Source: Tenacibaculum haliotis
GTDB taxonomy: Bacteria > Bacteroidota > Bacteroidia > Flavobacteriales > Flavobacteriaceae
Length of the DNA: 64,000 nucleotides
Assembly (NCBI RefSeq): GCF_025215075.1
Contig: NZ_JAOBTH010000028.1
Location: forward strand, 1 to 64,000
Reading direction: 5' to 3'
Below are positions 8,251 to 16,047 of this stretch, one piece after another. Position 1 is the stretch's first letter; each line of letters begins with the position of its first letter. The notes under the pieces were generated by a model. That model was not told the origin of the DNA. It saw only the letters and a list, made by a program, of their open reading frames with translations, and made no database searches. The position numbers and the translations under genes were made by a program.

Positions 8251-9606
8251 ATGGAAAAATATACATCCAATACATTTACAAGTTTAAAAAAAGATTTTTT
8301 AATATGTTTAAAACTAACGATAGTCTTTGGTGTAATTTTTACAATCATAAATCAACAATTTACCATTAAAGGAGCTGCAGTTGTATTTTTATTTTCAGCA
8401 ATGTATTCTTTTATATTGGGCTTAGGAAACGGAATAATTAATAACTATTTAAATACTAGGTGGAACTGGGCTACTCAAACAAACGAAAGAGTTTGGGCTG
8501 GAGTAATAGCAACTATTTGTTACACTATTATAGCTGTTTTATTAATTCATTATATACAATATGTACTAATTTTTCAGCATGATTTTTCAGATTTTTTTGA
8601 TGGAAAATTATTTTGGTCTCATTTATTTGCGATTATAATTTCTTTAGGAATTGCAAGTTTTTTTCATGCTCGTAGTTTTATGATTAATTGGAAAGCGTCA
8701 TTAAAACAAGAAACAACACAACATGAAATAGTAGCAAAAACAGAAACCGCAAAGTTTGAAACCTTAAAAAGTCAGTTAGATCCACATTTTTTATTCAATA
8801 GTTTAAACGTTTTAACCTCTTTAATAGGCGAAAATCCGAAGCAAGCGGAAAGATTTACCACAAAATTATCAAAAGTATATCGGTATGTTTTAGAGCAGCG
8901 AAATAAAGAGTTAATTCCGTTAGAAGAAGAATTAAGGTTTGCTAAAACATATATGGAGCTATTACAAATGCGATTTGAAGATGCGGTACAATTTAATATT
9001 CCAACTACGGTAAGTAACTCCGATTTAAAAATAGTGCCATTGTCTTTACAATTATTACTCGAAAATGCAGTAAAACACAATGTCGTTTCATCAGCTAAAC
9101 CTTTACAAATTCACATTTTTGAAGAAGATGGTTTTTTACAAATTCAAAATACGGTTAATCCTAAAGAAGCAATTGGCAAAAGTACAAAGGTAGGATTAAG
9201 AAATATTGCAGATCGTTATGGTTTAATAACTGATGAACGGGTAGAAATTAAAAATAATAACAAAACATTTACAGTGAGTTTACCGCTGTTAACAAAAACA
9301 AATAACATGTCATATAATTCAAATAATATAGAAAACAGCAAGTATGTAAGAGCTGTAGAAAAGGTAGAGAAATTAAAAGAATTTTATCAAAACTTAGCAT
9401 CTTATTGTATGGTGATTCCTTTTTTAATATTTATCAATTTAAAATTTTCACCACAATTTCATTGGTTTTGGTTCCCTATTTTTGGATGGGGAGTTGGATT
9501 AACTTTTCATTTCTTAGAAGTAAATAATTATAATATTTTCTTAGGGAAAAATTGGGAAGAGCGTAAGATTAACGAAATGATGAAAGACGATAAAAATTAT
9601 AAATAA
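8251..9606 (+). CDS. LytS-type sensor histidine kinase with fused C-terminal 2TM domain
   Basis: Four transmembrane helices (about residues 20-155), a LytS/YehU kinase domain with phospho-acceptor His near 178 in LDPHFLFNSLNVL, N box LQLLLENAVKHN and G box GLRNIADRYGLI. Unusually, the HATPase is followed by a linker and a 2TM domain (about 350-451) with two further helices and the ending NWEERKINEMMKDD. The same domain occurs as four free-standing proteins immediately downstream. The kinase should signal to the LytTR regulator at 10860. Stop and next start are one base apart. Confidence 0.88.
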   Translation: MEKYTSNTFTSLKKDFLICLKLTIVFGVIFTIINQQFTIKGAAVVFLFSAMYSFILGLGNGIINNYLNTRWNWATQTNERVWAGVIATICYTIIAVLLIHYIQYVLIFQHDFSDFFDGKLFWSHLFAIIISLGIASFFHARSFMINWKASLKQETTQHEIVAKTETAKFETLKSQLDPHFLFNSLNVLTSLIGENPKQAERFTTKLSKVYRYVLEQRNKELIPLEEELRFAKTYMELLQMRFEDAVQFNIPTTVSNSDLKIVPLSLQLLLENAVKHNVVSSAKPLQIHIFEEDGFLQIQNTVNPKEAIGKSTKVGLRNIADRYGLITDERVEIKNNNKTFTVSLPLLTKTNNMSYNSNNIENSKYVRAVEKVEKLKEFYQNLASYCMVIPFLIFINLKFSPQFHWFWFPIFGWGVGLTFHFLEVNNYNIFLGKNWEERKINEMMKDDKNYK

Positions 9607-9607
9607 G

Positions 9608-9895
9608 ATGGAAAGAGAACAACAGCAATACATTCTAGCAAAGAAAAGAGTTAAAAGAATTAAAGGTTTTTACACACACTTAACAATTTATTGTATTGTT
9701 ATACCAGTAATAATTTTTGTAAATCTAAAATTCGAACCTCATTTTCATTGGTTTTGGTTTTCGTTAATAGGTTGGGGAACAGGAGTTTTTTTTCATTTTT
9801 TAAATATTTTCGTATTCAATAATAAAAGTTTAACTAAAAACTGGGAAGAGCGTAAGATTAAAGAAATAATTAAAGCAGATAAAAACTATAAATAA
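9608..9895 (+). CDS. 2TM domain protein (copy 1)
   Basis: 95 residues: charged N terminus (QQQYILAKKRVKRIKGFYTHL), two transmembrane helices separated by a short loop with PHFHWFWF, and a charged tail NWEERKIKEIIK. It is nearly the same as the C-terminal domain of the kinase before it (HFHWFWFxxxGWG and NWEERKI shared), so it is the likely closest paralogue. Tightly packed in the operon, one base after the kinase stop. Role unknown; it may heteromerise with the kinase in the membrane. Confidence 0.85.
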   Translation: MEREQQQYILAKKRVKRIKGFYTHLTIYCIVIPVIIFVNLKFEPHFHWFWFSLIGWGTGVFFHFLNIFVFNNKSLTKNWEERKIKEIIKADKNYK

Positions 9896-9896
9896 A

Positions 9897-10217
9897 ATGG
9901 AAAGAGATTATTCAGAAGAACAAAAATATATACTTGCGAAAAAGAGAGTAGAAAAAATTAAAGGATTTTATATTCATTTAGTTGTTTATGTATTGGTAAA
10001 TATTTTTATATCAGGAATTATTATATTTGGATTAACGAGTGAAGATCAATATAGTTTTGTAGAAGCACTTACTCATTTCGGAACTTATTCAACTTGGTTA
10101 TTTTGGGGGATAGGATTATTTTTTCATTGGTTAGGGGTTTTTGGTTCTAATTTATTCTTCGGAAAAGATTGGGAGAAAAAAAAGATAGAACAATATATGG
10201 ACGATAATAAATTTTAA
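9897..10217 (+). CDS. 2TM domain protein (copy 2)
   Basis: 106 residues with the same plan as its neighbours: AKKRVEKIKGFYIHLVVYV, two helices (about 28-48 and 68-88), and the ending DWEKKKIEQYMDD. The loop between the helices is longer (SEDQYSFVEALTHFGTYS) than in copy 1. One base separates it from the previous stop. Confidence 0.85.
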   Translation: MERDYSEEQKYILAKKRVEKIKGFYIHLVVYVLVNIFISGIIIFGLTSEDQYSFVEALTHFGTYSTWLFWGIGLFFHWLGVFGSNLFFGKDWEKKKIEQYMDDNKF

Positions 10218-10219
10218 TT

Positions 10220-10534
10220 ATGGAAACAGATAAACTTTATGATCAAGCAGAGAAAAGAGTAAAAAAAATCAAGAATTTTTATAATCATTTGCAAATTTTT
10301 GTAATTATGATGCTTGTGTTGGCTATTTTTTCAAATACAATATTTACTTTTTTTGAAAACCATATTCAAAACCCAGGAACCTTAAAATGGGCGAGAGCAA
10401 ATGTTTGGATAAATTCTTTATTGTGGGGAGGCGGAGTTTTAATTCATGCTTTATATGCTTTTAAGAATAAAATTACTTTTCTTGATGCCTGGGAAAACAA
10501 AAAAGTAAACGAGTTTATGAATGAAAAAAAATAA
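10220..10534 (+). CDS. 2TM domain protein (copy 3)
   Basis: 104 residues. AEKRVKKIKNFYNHLQIFVI leads into helix 1; helix 2 is LLWGGGVLIHALYAF, and the tail AWENKKVNEFMNEKK is a diverged form of the NWEERKIxExM ending. It is the most diverged of the four free-standing copies. Two bases after the previous stop. Confidence 0.82.
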   Translation: METDKLYDQAEKRVKKIKNFYNHLQIFVIMMLVLAIFSNTIFTFFENHIQNPGTLKWARANVWINSLLWGGGVLIHALYAFKNKITFLDAWENKKVNEFMNEKK

Positions 10535-10538
10535 GAAG

Positions 10539-10847
10539 ATGGAAACTAATAACTACTCAGAAAAATACCTAGTAGCTCAAAAAAAAGTTGAAGAGCTTAA
10601 ACAATTTTATAAGCACTTATCTGTATATATACTCGTAAATTTATTTTTTATAGCACGCCGAATCTATAAAGACATTAAATTGGGTGATTCACTTGAAGAA
10701 GCTTTTTTTGATATAGATAATTATCGTTTTTTCTTTTGGTGGGGAATTATTTTGGTAATACACGGTGTAAAAGTGTATAGCAAACAAAACCTGTTTAGTA
10801 AAAATTGGGAAGAGCGAAAGATAAAAGAATACATGGATGAAAAATAA
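10539..10847 (+). CDS. 2TM domain protein (copy 4)
   Basis: About 102 residues from METNNYSEKY. I take ATG 10539 because the upstream ATG at 10521 lies inside copy 3 and the other copies all begin with a Met-Glu-Arg/Thr start a few bases after the previous stop. VAQKKVEELKQFYKHLSVYI, two helices and NWEERKIKEYMDEK define the family. It is the last gene before the LytTR regulator, 12 bp away. Confidence 0.83.
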   Translation: METNNYSEKYLVAQKKVEELKQFYKHLSVYILVNLFFIARRIYKDIKLGDSLEEAFFDIDNYRFFFWWGIILVIHGVKVYSKQNLFSKNWEERKIKEYMDEK

Positions 10848-10859
10848 TAAATAAGAACT

Positions 10860-11615
10860 ATGAATGTTATTATTATTGAGGATGAAAAACCAGCAGCAAG
10901 GCGATTAAACAGAATGTTATTTGTATTAGATATTCAGGTTAAAACGATGTTGCATTCTGTAGAAGAATCAATAAATTGGTTTCAAAACAATAAACATCCA
11001 GATTTAATTTTTCTTGATATTCAGTTGTCAGACGGATTGTCGTTTGAAATATTTGAAGAAATAGAGGTGAAATCGGCCATTATTTTTACAACTGCTTATG
11101 ATGAATATGCGTTAAAAGCATTCAAATTAAACTCAATAGATTATTTATTAAAACCACTTGATGAAGATGAATTAGCTGTTGCGGTAAACAAGTTTAAAGA
11201 AAATCAAACCCAAAAATCTGAAGTAAAAGTTAATATTGATGATATTCGTAAACTACTGATAAATCCGGTTGATAGAAAGTTTAAAAAGCGATTTACAATA
11301 AAAGTAGGTCAACATATAAAAATTATACATGTTGATGAAATTGAATGCTTTTATTCAGAAAATAAAGCCACTTATATTCACACAAACTCTAACCGTAATT
11401 ATTTAATTGATGATTCTTTAGAGCATTGGCAAGAGCAATTAAATCCTGAACATTTTTTTAGAGTAAACAGAACTTTTATTGTGCATATAAATGCCATAAA
11501 AGATATTGTTTCATATACAAACTCTCGTTTGCAGTTAGTATTACATTCTTATACAGATACCGAAATAATAGTAAGCAGAGAGCGTGTAAAAGACTTTAAA
11601 AACTGGATTGATTAA
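10860..11615 (+). CDS. LytTR-family response regulator
   Basis: Receiver domain (1-120) with acidic pocket IIEDEKPAARR, phospho-acceptor Asp near 52 in LIFLDIQLSDG, and the conserved Thr and Lys in FTTAYDEYAL and YLLKPLDED. LytTR DNA-binding domain (about 145-251) with IKVGQHIKIIHVDEIECF and FFRVNRTFIVHINAI. Output partner of the kinase at the head of the operon. Converges on hutG with seven bases between stops. Confidence 0.93.
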   Translation: MNVIIIEDEKPAARRLNRMLFVLDIQVKTMLHSVEESINWFQNNKHPDLIFLDIQLSDGLSFEIFEEIEVKSAIIFTTAYDEYALKAFKLNSIDYLLKPLDEDELAVAVNKFKENQTQKSEVKVNIDDIRKLLINPVDRKFKKRFTIKVGQHIKIIHVDEIECFYSENKATYIHTNSNRNYLIDDSLEHWQEQLNPEHFFRVNRTFIVHINAIKDIVSYTNSRLQLVLHSYTDTEIIVSRERVKDFKNWID

Positions 11616-11622
11616 ACGATAA

Positions 11623-12615
11623 CTATTCTTTCGCTTTTATAAAATCAGAAATTAAATAACTTATAAATTTACCTACTTGATTTATAGCAGAAGTATCTTG
11701 CATTATAGCAGGAGCACCTTCACAAATATGAATATAACTAGCGTTTTCATTTTTAGCGAAATAATGAACAAATTCTCTAGTTTGTAGTGTTGTAAATCCA
11801 CTCGGAGTCATTGCACTACTCGGAAAATTTTGAATACAATCTAAATCTATCTCAATACCAAAAGGTTTATCTTGAATGAAGTTCTTAGCGCGTAATAATT
11901 CGTTTTCAAACGGAATAGATTTGTAAACTTCTAACTCTTCATATGTATTGTAATCGATATTTATGTTGCTATGAATAATATCAAAAACATACTGTGGAGT
12001 ATAATTTTCATGTAAACCGAACATAAAATATTTATCTAAATACTGATGCTCAATAGCATAAGAAAATCCATTACCACTATGGCGTTCTTCTAAACGACGC
12101 AAATCGGTGTGGGCATCTAAATTAATTACATTTATTGATTGATTTTTTCCTTCGGATAAACCTTTTAAATTACCATAAGAATTGTTGTGCCCTCCACCGA
12201 TTATAATCGGAGTTTTATCAGCTTCAATAATTCTTTTAATAATAGATGATAATTCTTTATCAATAGCCTTAACAAGAAAATCACCTTTTTCTCTATCAGA
12301 ACCATCAAAGGTTGAAACTTCATCAAGATAATCTAAATAGCCTAAAACAAGAATATCTTCTCCTTTTATAAATTGATTCTCTTGCGTGTTTAAAAACGAT
12401 TTTAAAGCAGGAATAAAGGCAGTATGTGCACCACCATTTCCATAATTCATTTTTACACCAATATCTTCTGGCACTCCAATAATTACAAATTTAGCAGTTG
12501 AATTTTTAAGTTCTTCAATTGCCAAAATAGTTTGTATATATTGCCCTAATTTTGCTTCTCCCTCTCGGAGATTAACAAAATTAGTAATGTTTTTTTGACT
12601 AAATAATTGTAACAT
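11623..12615 (-). CDS. hutG: Formimidoylglutamase / arginase-family hydrolase
   Basis: Ureohydrolase fold with manganese ligands in GGGHNNSYG, NLDAHTDLR and IDLDCIQNFPSS. Next to imidazolonepropionase, the expected reaction is hydrolysis of N-formimidoyl-glutamate to glutamate and formamide, the last step of histidine degradation. I start it at MLQLFSQK (12615), which begins just past the hutI stop; the longer frame to 12651 would overlap hutI. About 330 residues. Other hut genes (hutH, hutU) are not in view. Confidence 0.82.
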   Translation of the reverse strand: MLQLFSQKNITNFVNLREGEAKLGQYIQTILAIEELKNSTAKFVIIGVPEDIGVKMNYGNGGAHTAFIPALKSFLNTQENQFIKGEDILVLGYLDYLDEVSTFDGSDREKGDFLVKAIDKELSSIIKRIIEADKTPIIIGGGHNNSYGNLKGLSEGKNQSINVINLDAHTDLRRLEERHSGNGFSYAIEHQYLDKYFMFGLHENYTPQYVFDIIHSNINIDYNTYEELEVYKSIPFENELLRAKNFIQDKPFGIEIDLDCIQNFPSSAMTPSGFTTLQTREFVHYFAKNENASYIHICEGAPAIMQDTSAINQVGKFISYLISDFIKAKE

Positions 12616-12616
12616 A

Positions 12617-13849
12617 TTAAATTGATTTTCCGTTAATAAAAACTGTATCAATTAAAACAGAACCAAAGTTATAAGGAATCGCACCGTAACTTAAAATTTC
12701 TTTTGTAACGATAAAATTAGCTTTCTTACCTTTTGTAATACTTCCAACTTTATCAGATAAATTCATGGCATAGGCACCGTTTATAGTTGCTGCATTTATA
12801 GCTTCTTCAGGAGTCATTTTCATTTTAATACAGGCAGTAGCAACTACAAAGTTCATGTTACCAGAAGGTGTTGAGCCAGGATTAAAATCAGTAGCCAAAG
12901 CCAAAGGTAATCCTGCATTTATAATATTTCTAGCAGGTGTATAGGGAATACTTAAAAAATAGGAACACGATGGTAAAGCAACAGGCATGGTATCGGTTCC
13001 TTTTAAGGTATTAATATCATCAGAATTCATAATTTCTAAATGATCTACAGATAAAGCTTTATGTTTTACACTTACTTGAACACCTCCAATAGTTGTAAAT
13101 TGATTTACATGTACTTTTGGTATTAATCCATATTTTTTACCAGCTTCTAAAATTCGATCGGTATCTTCAACTGAAAAATAACCAGTTTCACAAAAAGCAT
13201 CTATAAACTCTGCCAATTTTTCTTTAGCTATTTTTGGTAGCATTTCATTAATAATCAAATCGATATAGCCATTTTTATCATCTTTGTATTCTTTCGGAAA
13301 AGCGTGAGCTCCTAAAAAAGTAGCTTTGATAGGCAGATTATAATTTTCGCCTAGTTTTTTAATAACACGTAACATTTTTAATTCAGCATCAACAGTTAAA
13401 CCGTATCCTGATTTTATTTCAACAGCACCAGTACCAAGTTTCATAACTTCTTCTAAACGAACTGCTGATTGTTTATACAAATCTTGCTCAGAAGTTTCTT
13501 GCAGTTTTTTTGCTGAATTTAAAATTCCACCACCATTATTTGCTATTTCTTCGTAGGTTAATCCGTTAATTCTATCAACAAATTCTTGTTCTCTATTACC
13601 AGCATACACAATATGAGTATGAGAGTCACACCAAGTAGGAAGAATCATTTTACCGGTACAATCGATAGTTTTATCTGCTTTAGTAGATAGATTATTCATC
13701 GTACCAAAATCCAGGATTTTATCATCTTTAATTAATAGAAAAGCATTTTTTATAGTGGGTAAAATACTCATTTCTTTTCCAGAAACTTTCTTAATACTAG
13801 CCTCTCTAATCTGAATTAATTCCTTGATATTTATAAATAAAGTTGTCAT
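12617..13849 (-). CDS. hutI: Imidazolonepropionase
   Basis: Opens the imidazolone ring in histidine degradation to give formimidoylglutamate. Amidohydrolase fold with the metal motif DSHTHIVYAG, GTGAVEIKSGYGL, the His in HVNQFTTIGG and the metal Asp in LATDFNPGSTP. Start taken at MTTLFIN (13849), 25 bases inside the longest frame, because a TAAGTTTG promoter element lies at 13874-13881. First gene of the hutI-hutG pair, which are separated by a single base. Confidence 0.93.
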   Translation of the reverse strand: MTTLFINIKELIQIREASIKKVSGKEMSILPTIKNAFLLIKDDKILDFGTMNNLSTKADKTIDCTGKMILPTWCDSHTHIVYAGNREQEFVDRINGLTYEEIANNGGGILNSAKKLQETSEQDLYKQSAVRLEEVMKLGTGAVEIKSGYGLTVDAELKMLRVIKKLGENYNLPIKATFLGAHAFPKEYKDDKNGYIDLIINEMLPKIAKEKLAEFIDAFCETGYFSVEDTDRILEAGKKYGLIPKVHVNQFTTIGGVQVSVKHKALSVDHLEIMNSDDINTLKGTDTMPVALPSCSYFLSIPYTPARNIINAGLPLALATDFNPGSTPSGNMNFVVATACIKMKMTPEEAINAATINGAYAMNLSDKVGSITKGKKANFIVTKEILSYGAIPYNFGSVLIDTVFINGKSI

Positions 13850-13873
13850 TATCGATTTATGAAATTTGTTACA

Positions 13874-13881
13874 CAAACTTA
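13874..13881 (-). promoter_or_regulatory. TAAGTTTG -7 element for hutI-hutG
   Basis: Matches TAnnTTTG on the minus strand and lies 24 bases before the hutI ATG at 13849. It also supports choosing that start over the ATG at 13876, which would overlap the element. Confidence 0.5.
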
Positions 13882-13913
13882 CGGTAAAAACTAAAAAGAA
13901 TGATTTATTTTTT

Positions 13914-13929
13914 AGTCAACCTATTTCAG
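13914..13929. repeat. 16-bp match to the IS3-element left end
   Basis: AGTCAACCTATTTCAG is the exact reverse complement of 1680-1695, the inner part of the left terminal repeat of the IS at 1671. The outermost nine bases of the repeat are not conserved. It may be the scar of an excised or decayed IS copy. It is followed at about 13942-13962 by a small hairpin (TTCCGAA / TTCGGAA) near the glycosyltransferase 3' end that could help termination. Confidence 0.4.
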
Positions 13930-13970
13930 AAGAATACAGGTTTCCGAAATAACTTCGGAATGACGTAAAT

Positions 13971-14930
13971 TTATTTTTTAGCAAAAAACTTCGATTTTAA
14001 AAAACCCAAACCATAACCTATAAACTGCGTAAATGAGGTAATAATGCTTAAAAAAGCAACTTTTATATTTTTATTCTGAATTAATGTATCTATAAATAAT
14101 AACGTAAAGTAAAATCCGTAGAAAGCAACTAACTGCCAATAACCAAAAATTGCAAAAAGAATACTGATATCAAATCCGATAATAAATAAACTAGGAAACC
14201 AATAGGTAATTTTAGCTGTTTCTGGATACTTTTTATTTAAAATTGGCCTTGCTGTTCCGAATGAATATGTTTGTTTAAAAAATTGACGAATCGTACTTCT
14301 TCGCTTATGATACACAAAAGCTTTTTCAATTAATTGTGTTTCAAAACCGTTTTTCCATAAACGAAATGTTAAGTCGATATCTTCTCCCGTTTTCATTTTA
14401 GAAAATCCGTTTGTTTTACTAAAAGCTACTTCCGACAATCCTAAATTAAAACTACGTGGTTGAAACTTACCAACACCTTTTTTCTTACCTCTAATTCCGC
14501 CTGTGGTTAAAACGGACGTCATCGAATAATTAATCGCTTTCTGTAAATCGGTAAAACTTTTATGCGCAGCATCTGGACCACCAAAGGCATCTGTAAAATT
14601 ATTTTTTAAGGCTTTTTTTACTTCGGATACATATTGGGGAGGAACAATAACATCACTATCTAAAATGATAAAATAATTACCTGTAGCTTGTTGCATTCCG
14701 TAATTTCTACTTGCTCCTGCTCCGCTATTTTCTTTATAAAAATATTTTAAATCAAGTTGACTCTCATACTTTTCTACAATTTCTTCGGATGATTTTTCTG
14801 AACCATCTTCAATAATTACAACTTCAAAAGTTTCCTGAAAATCTTGTTTTGTAAGACTTTCTAACAGTTCGTCTATTTCTTGCGGACGATTGTAAACGGG
14901 AATTATGATGGAAAAATTTAGTTTAATAAT
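13971..14930 (-). CDS. Family 2 glycosyltransferase, probable ATT start
   Basis: The frame is open from a TAA just upstream to the stop and has no ATG, GTG or TTG before the internal ATG at 14696. Starting there would remove the nucleotide-sugar fold: residues encoded upstream include FSIIIPVYNRPQEIDELL, FEVVIIEDGSE and NSGAGASRNYG, all standard GT2 motifs, which join directly to NYFIILDSDV (the DxD site). A start at ATT 14930 gives 320 codons and lies shortly after a TATTTTTG element. The C terminus has two to three membrane helices (about 240-310). The enzyme probably transfers sugars to an envelope glycan; substrate unknown. Confidence 0.82.
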   Translation of the reverse strand: MIKLNFSIIIPVYNRPQEIDELLESLTKQDFQETFEVVIIEDGSEKSSEEIVEKYESQLDLKYFYKENSGAGASRNYGMQQATGNYFIILDSDVIVPPQYVSEVKKALKNNFTDAFGGPDAAHKSFTDLQKAINYSMTSVLTTGGIRGKKKGVGKFQPRSFNLGLSEVAFSKTNGFSKMKTGEDIDLTFRLWKNGFETQLIEKAFVYHKRRSTIRQFFKQTYSFGTARPILNKKYPETAKITYWFPSLFIIGFDISILFAIFGYWQLVAFYGFYFTLLFIDTLIQNKNIKVAFLSIITSFTQFIGYGLGFLKSKFFAKK

Positions 14931-14949
14931 GTATGTTTTTGAAGTTTAT

Positions 14950-14957
14950 CAAAAATA
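14950..14957 (-). promoter_or_regulatory. TATTTTTG -7 element for the glycosyltransferase
   Basis: Minus-strand TAnnTTTG match ending 19 bases before the proposed ATT start at 14930 and lying just past the fabI terminator. It argues that the glycosyltransferase gene begins near 14930 and not at the internal ATG. Confidence 0.5.
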
Positions 14958-14966
14958 AGAAAATAA

Positions 14967-15006
14967 AAAAGTTGAAAGTTCTTATTTTAAAAAACTTTCA
15001 ACTTTT
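14967..15006 (-). terminator. Terminator downstream of fabI
   Basis: Perfect 14-bp stem AAAAGTTGAAAGTT / AACTTTCAACTTTT around a 12-base loop, followed in the minus direction by a U-rich tract. It separates fabI from the glycosyltransferase promoter. Confidence 0.8.
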
Positions 15007-15093
15007 AATATGGTAATATTCTTTTTAGGATACTCTTTAAAACGGCAAACAGGTTTAGCCCTGATTGAGCGGTTTGTTTGAGCTCTTTTTTGC

Positions 15094-15140
15094 TGTCAGT
15101 TCGAGTGAATTTGTGAAGTATGAACAAATTTATATCGAGA
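15094..15140. repeat. Dispersed palindromic repeat, copy B
   Basis: Plus-strand copy of the element at 3789-3834 (about 42 of 47 bases shared: CGAGTGAATTTGTGAAG, CAAATTT, TATCGAGA). It lies in the 3' region of fabI. The surrounding 15007-15190 has no gene that I can support. Confidence 0.65.
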
Positions 15141-15191
15141 ACAGCAGTAAAAAAAGCGAGTAGCGAAAGCAGGAAATAGCTTCGTATAAAA

Positions 15192-15998
15192 TTATTCGAA
15201 CTTTTCCATTACGGCTTCACTCACTCCCATATTAGAGAATCCACCATCGTGAAATAAATTTTGTAATGTTACTTTTTTTGTTAAATCAGAAAACATTGAA
15301 ATAGTATAATCTGCACACTCTAAAGCTGTTGCATTTCCTAGTGGAGACATTTTTTCGGCATATGAAATAAATCCGTCAAACCCTTTAACACCCTGTCCTG
15401 CCGTAGTTGGCGTTGGCGATTGCGAAATGGTATTTACACGCACTTTTTGATCGCGACCAAAGAAGTATCCAAAACTACGCGCAATCGACTCTAAGTACGC
15501 TTTATTATCAGCCATATCGTTGTAATCTGGAAAAACGCGTTGCGCTGCCATGTAGGTTAATGCAACGATACTTCCCCACTCGTTCATGGCCTCTTTATTG
15601 TATAAAACATTCATTACTTTATGAAAAGATACCGCAGAAACATCCCAACCTTTGGTCGTAAAATCGTATTTAGAATCGGTATAATGACGTCCTTTACGAA
15701 CGTTTACAGACATACCGATTGAGTGTAAAACAAAATCGATTTTTCCTCCTAAAATTTCCATCGATTTTTCAACCAAATTGGTTAAATCTTCCATTGAAGT
15801 TGCATCAGCAGGTATAATTTCTGATCCTGTTTTTTCAGCTAAATCTTTAATTTTTCCCATACGCATTGCTATTGGCGCATTGGTTAACACAAATTCGGCA
15901 CCTTCTTCATGTGCACGTTCTGCTACTTTCCAAGCAATAGAATTTTCATCTAAAGCTCCAAAAATAATTCCTTTTTTTCCTTTTAATAAATTGTACAT
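15192..15998 (-). CDS. fabI: Enoyl-[acyl-carrier-protein] reductase (NADH)
   Basis: Last reductive step of fatty-acid elongation. The N-terminal nucleotide fold has KGIIFGALDENSIAWKVAE, and the catalytic Tyr-x6-Lys is in PDYNDMADNKAYLES, with the FabI-type extra Tyr in ALTYMAAQ. NTISQSPTPTTAGQGV is the substrate-loop region. Length of 268 is typical. Monocistronic, with its own TATATTTG element upstream and a strong hairpin about 190 bases past the stop. Confidence 0.95.
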   Translation of the reverse strand: MYNLLKGKKGIIFGALDENSIAWKVAERAHEEGAEFVLTNAPIAMRMGKIKDLAEKTGSEIIPADATSMEDLTNLVEKSMEILGGKIDFVLHSIGMSVNVRKGRHYTDSKYDFTTKGWDVSAVSFHKVMNVLYNKEAMNEWGSIVALTYMAAQRVFPDYNDMADNKAYLESIARSFGYFFGRDQKVRVNTISQSPTPTTAGQGVKGFDGFISYAEKMSPLGNATALECADYTISMFSDLTKKVTLQNLFHDGGFSNMGVSEAVMEKFE

Positions 15999-16036
15999 AT
16001 TTACGTGTTTTAATCTATAGTTGTTGGTTTGTTAAA

Positions 16037-16044
16037 CAAATATA
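16037..16044 (-). promoter_or_regulatory. TATATTTG -7 element for fabI
   Basis: Minus-strand TAnnTTTG match 38 bases upstream of the fabI ATG, three bases from the 3' end of recN, so fabI can be transcribed separately from the upstream recN operon. Confidence 0.5.
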
Positions 16045-16047
16045 GTT

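Noticed and set aside
8772..9080. Minus-strand frame opposite the LytS kinase
   Set aside because: Cys/Ser/Asn-rich shadow of the kinase with no homology signs; the sense-strand kinase motifs explain the region.
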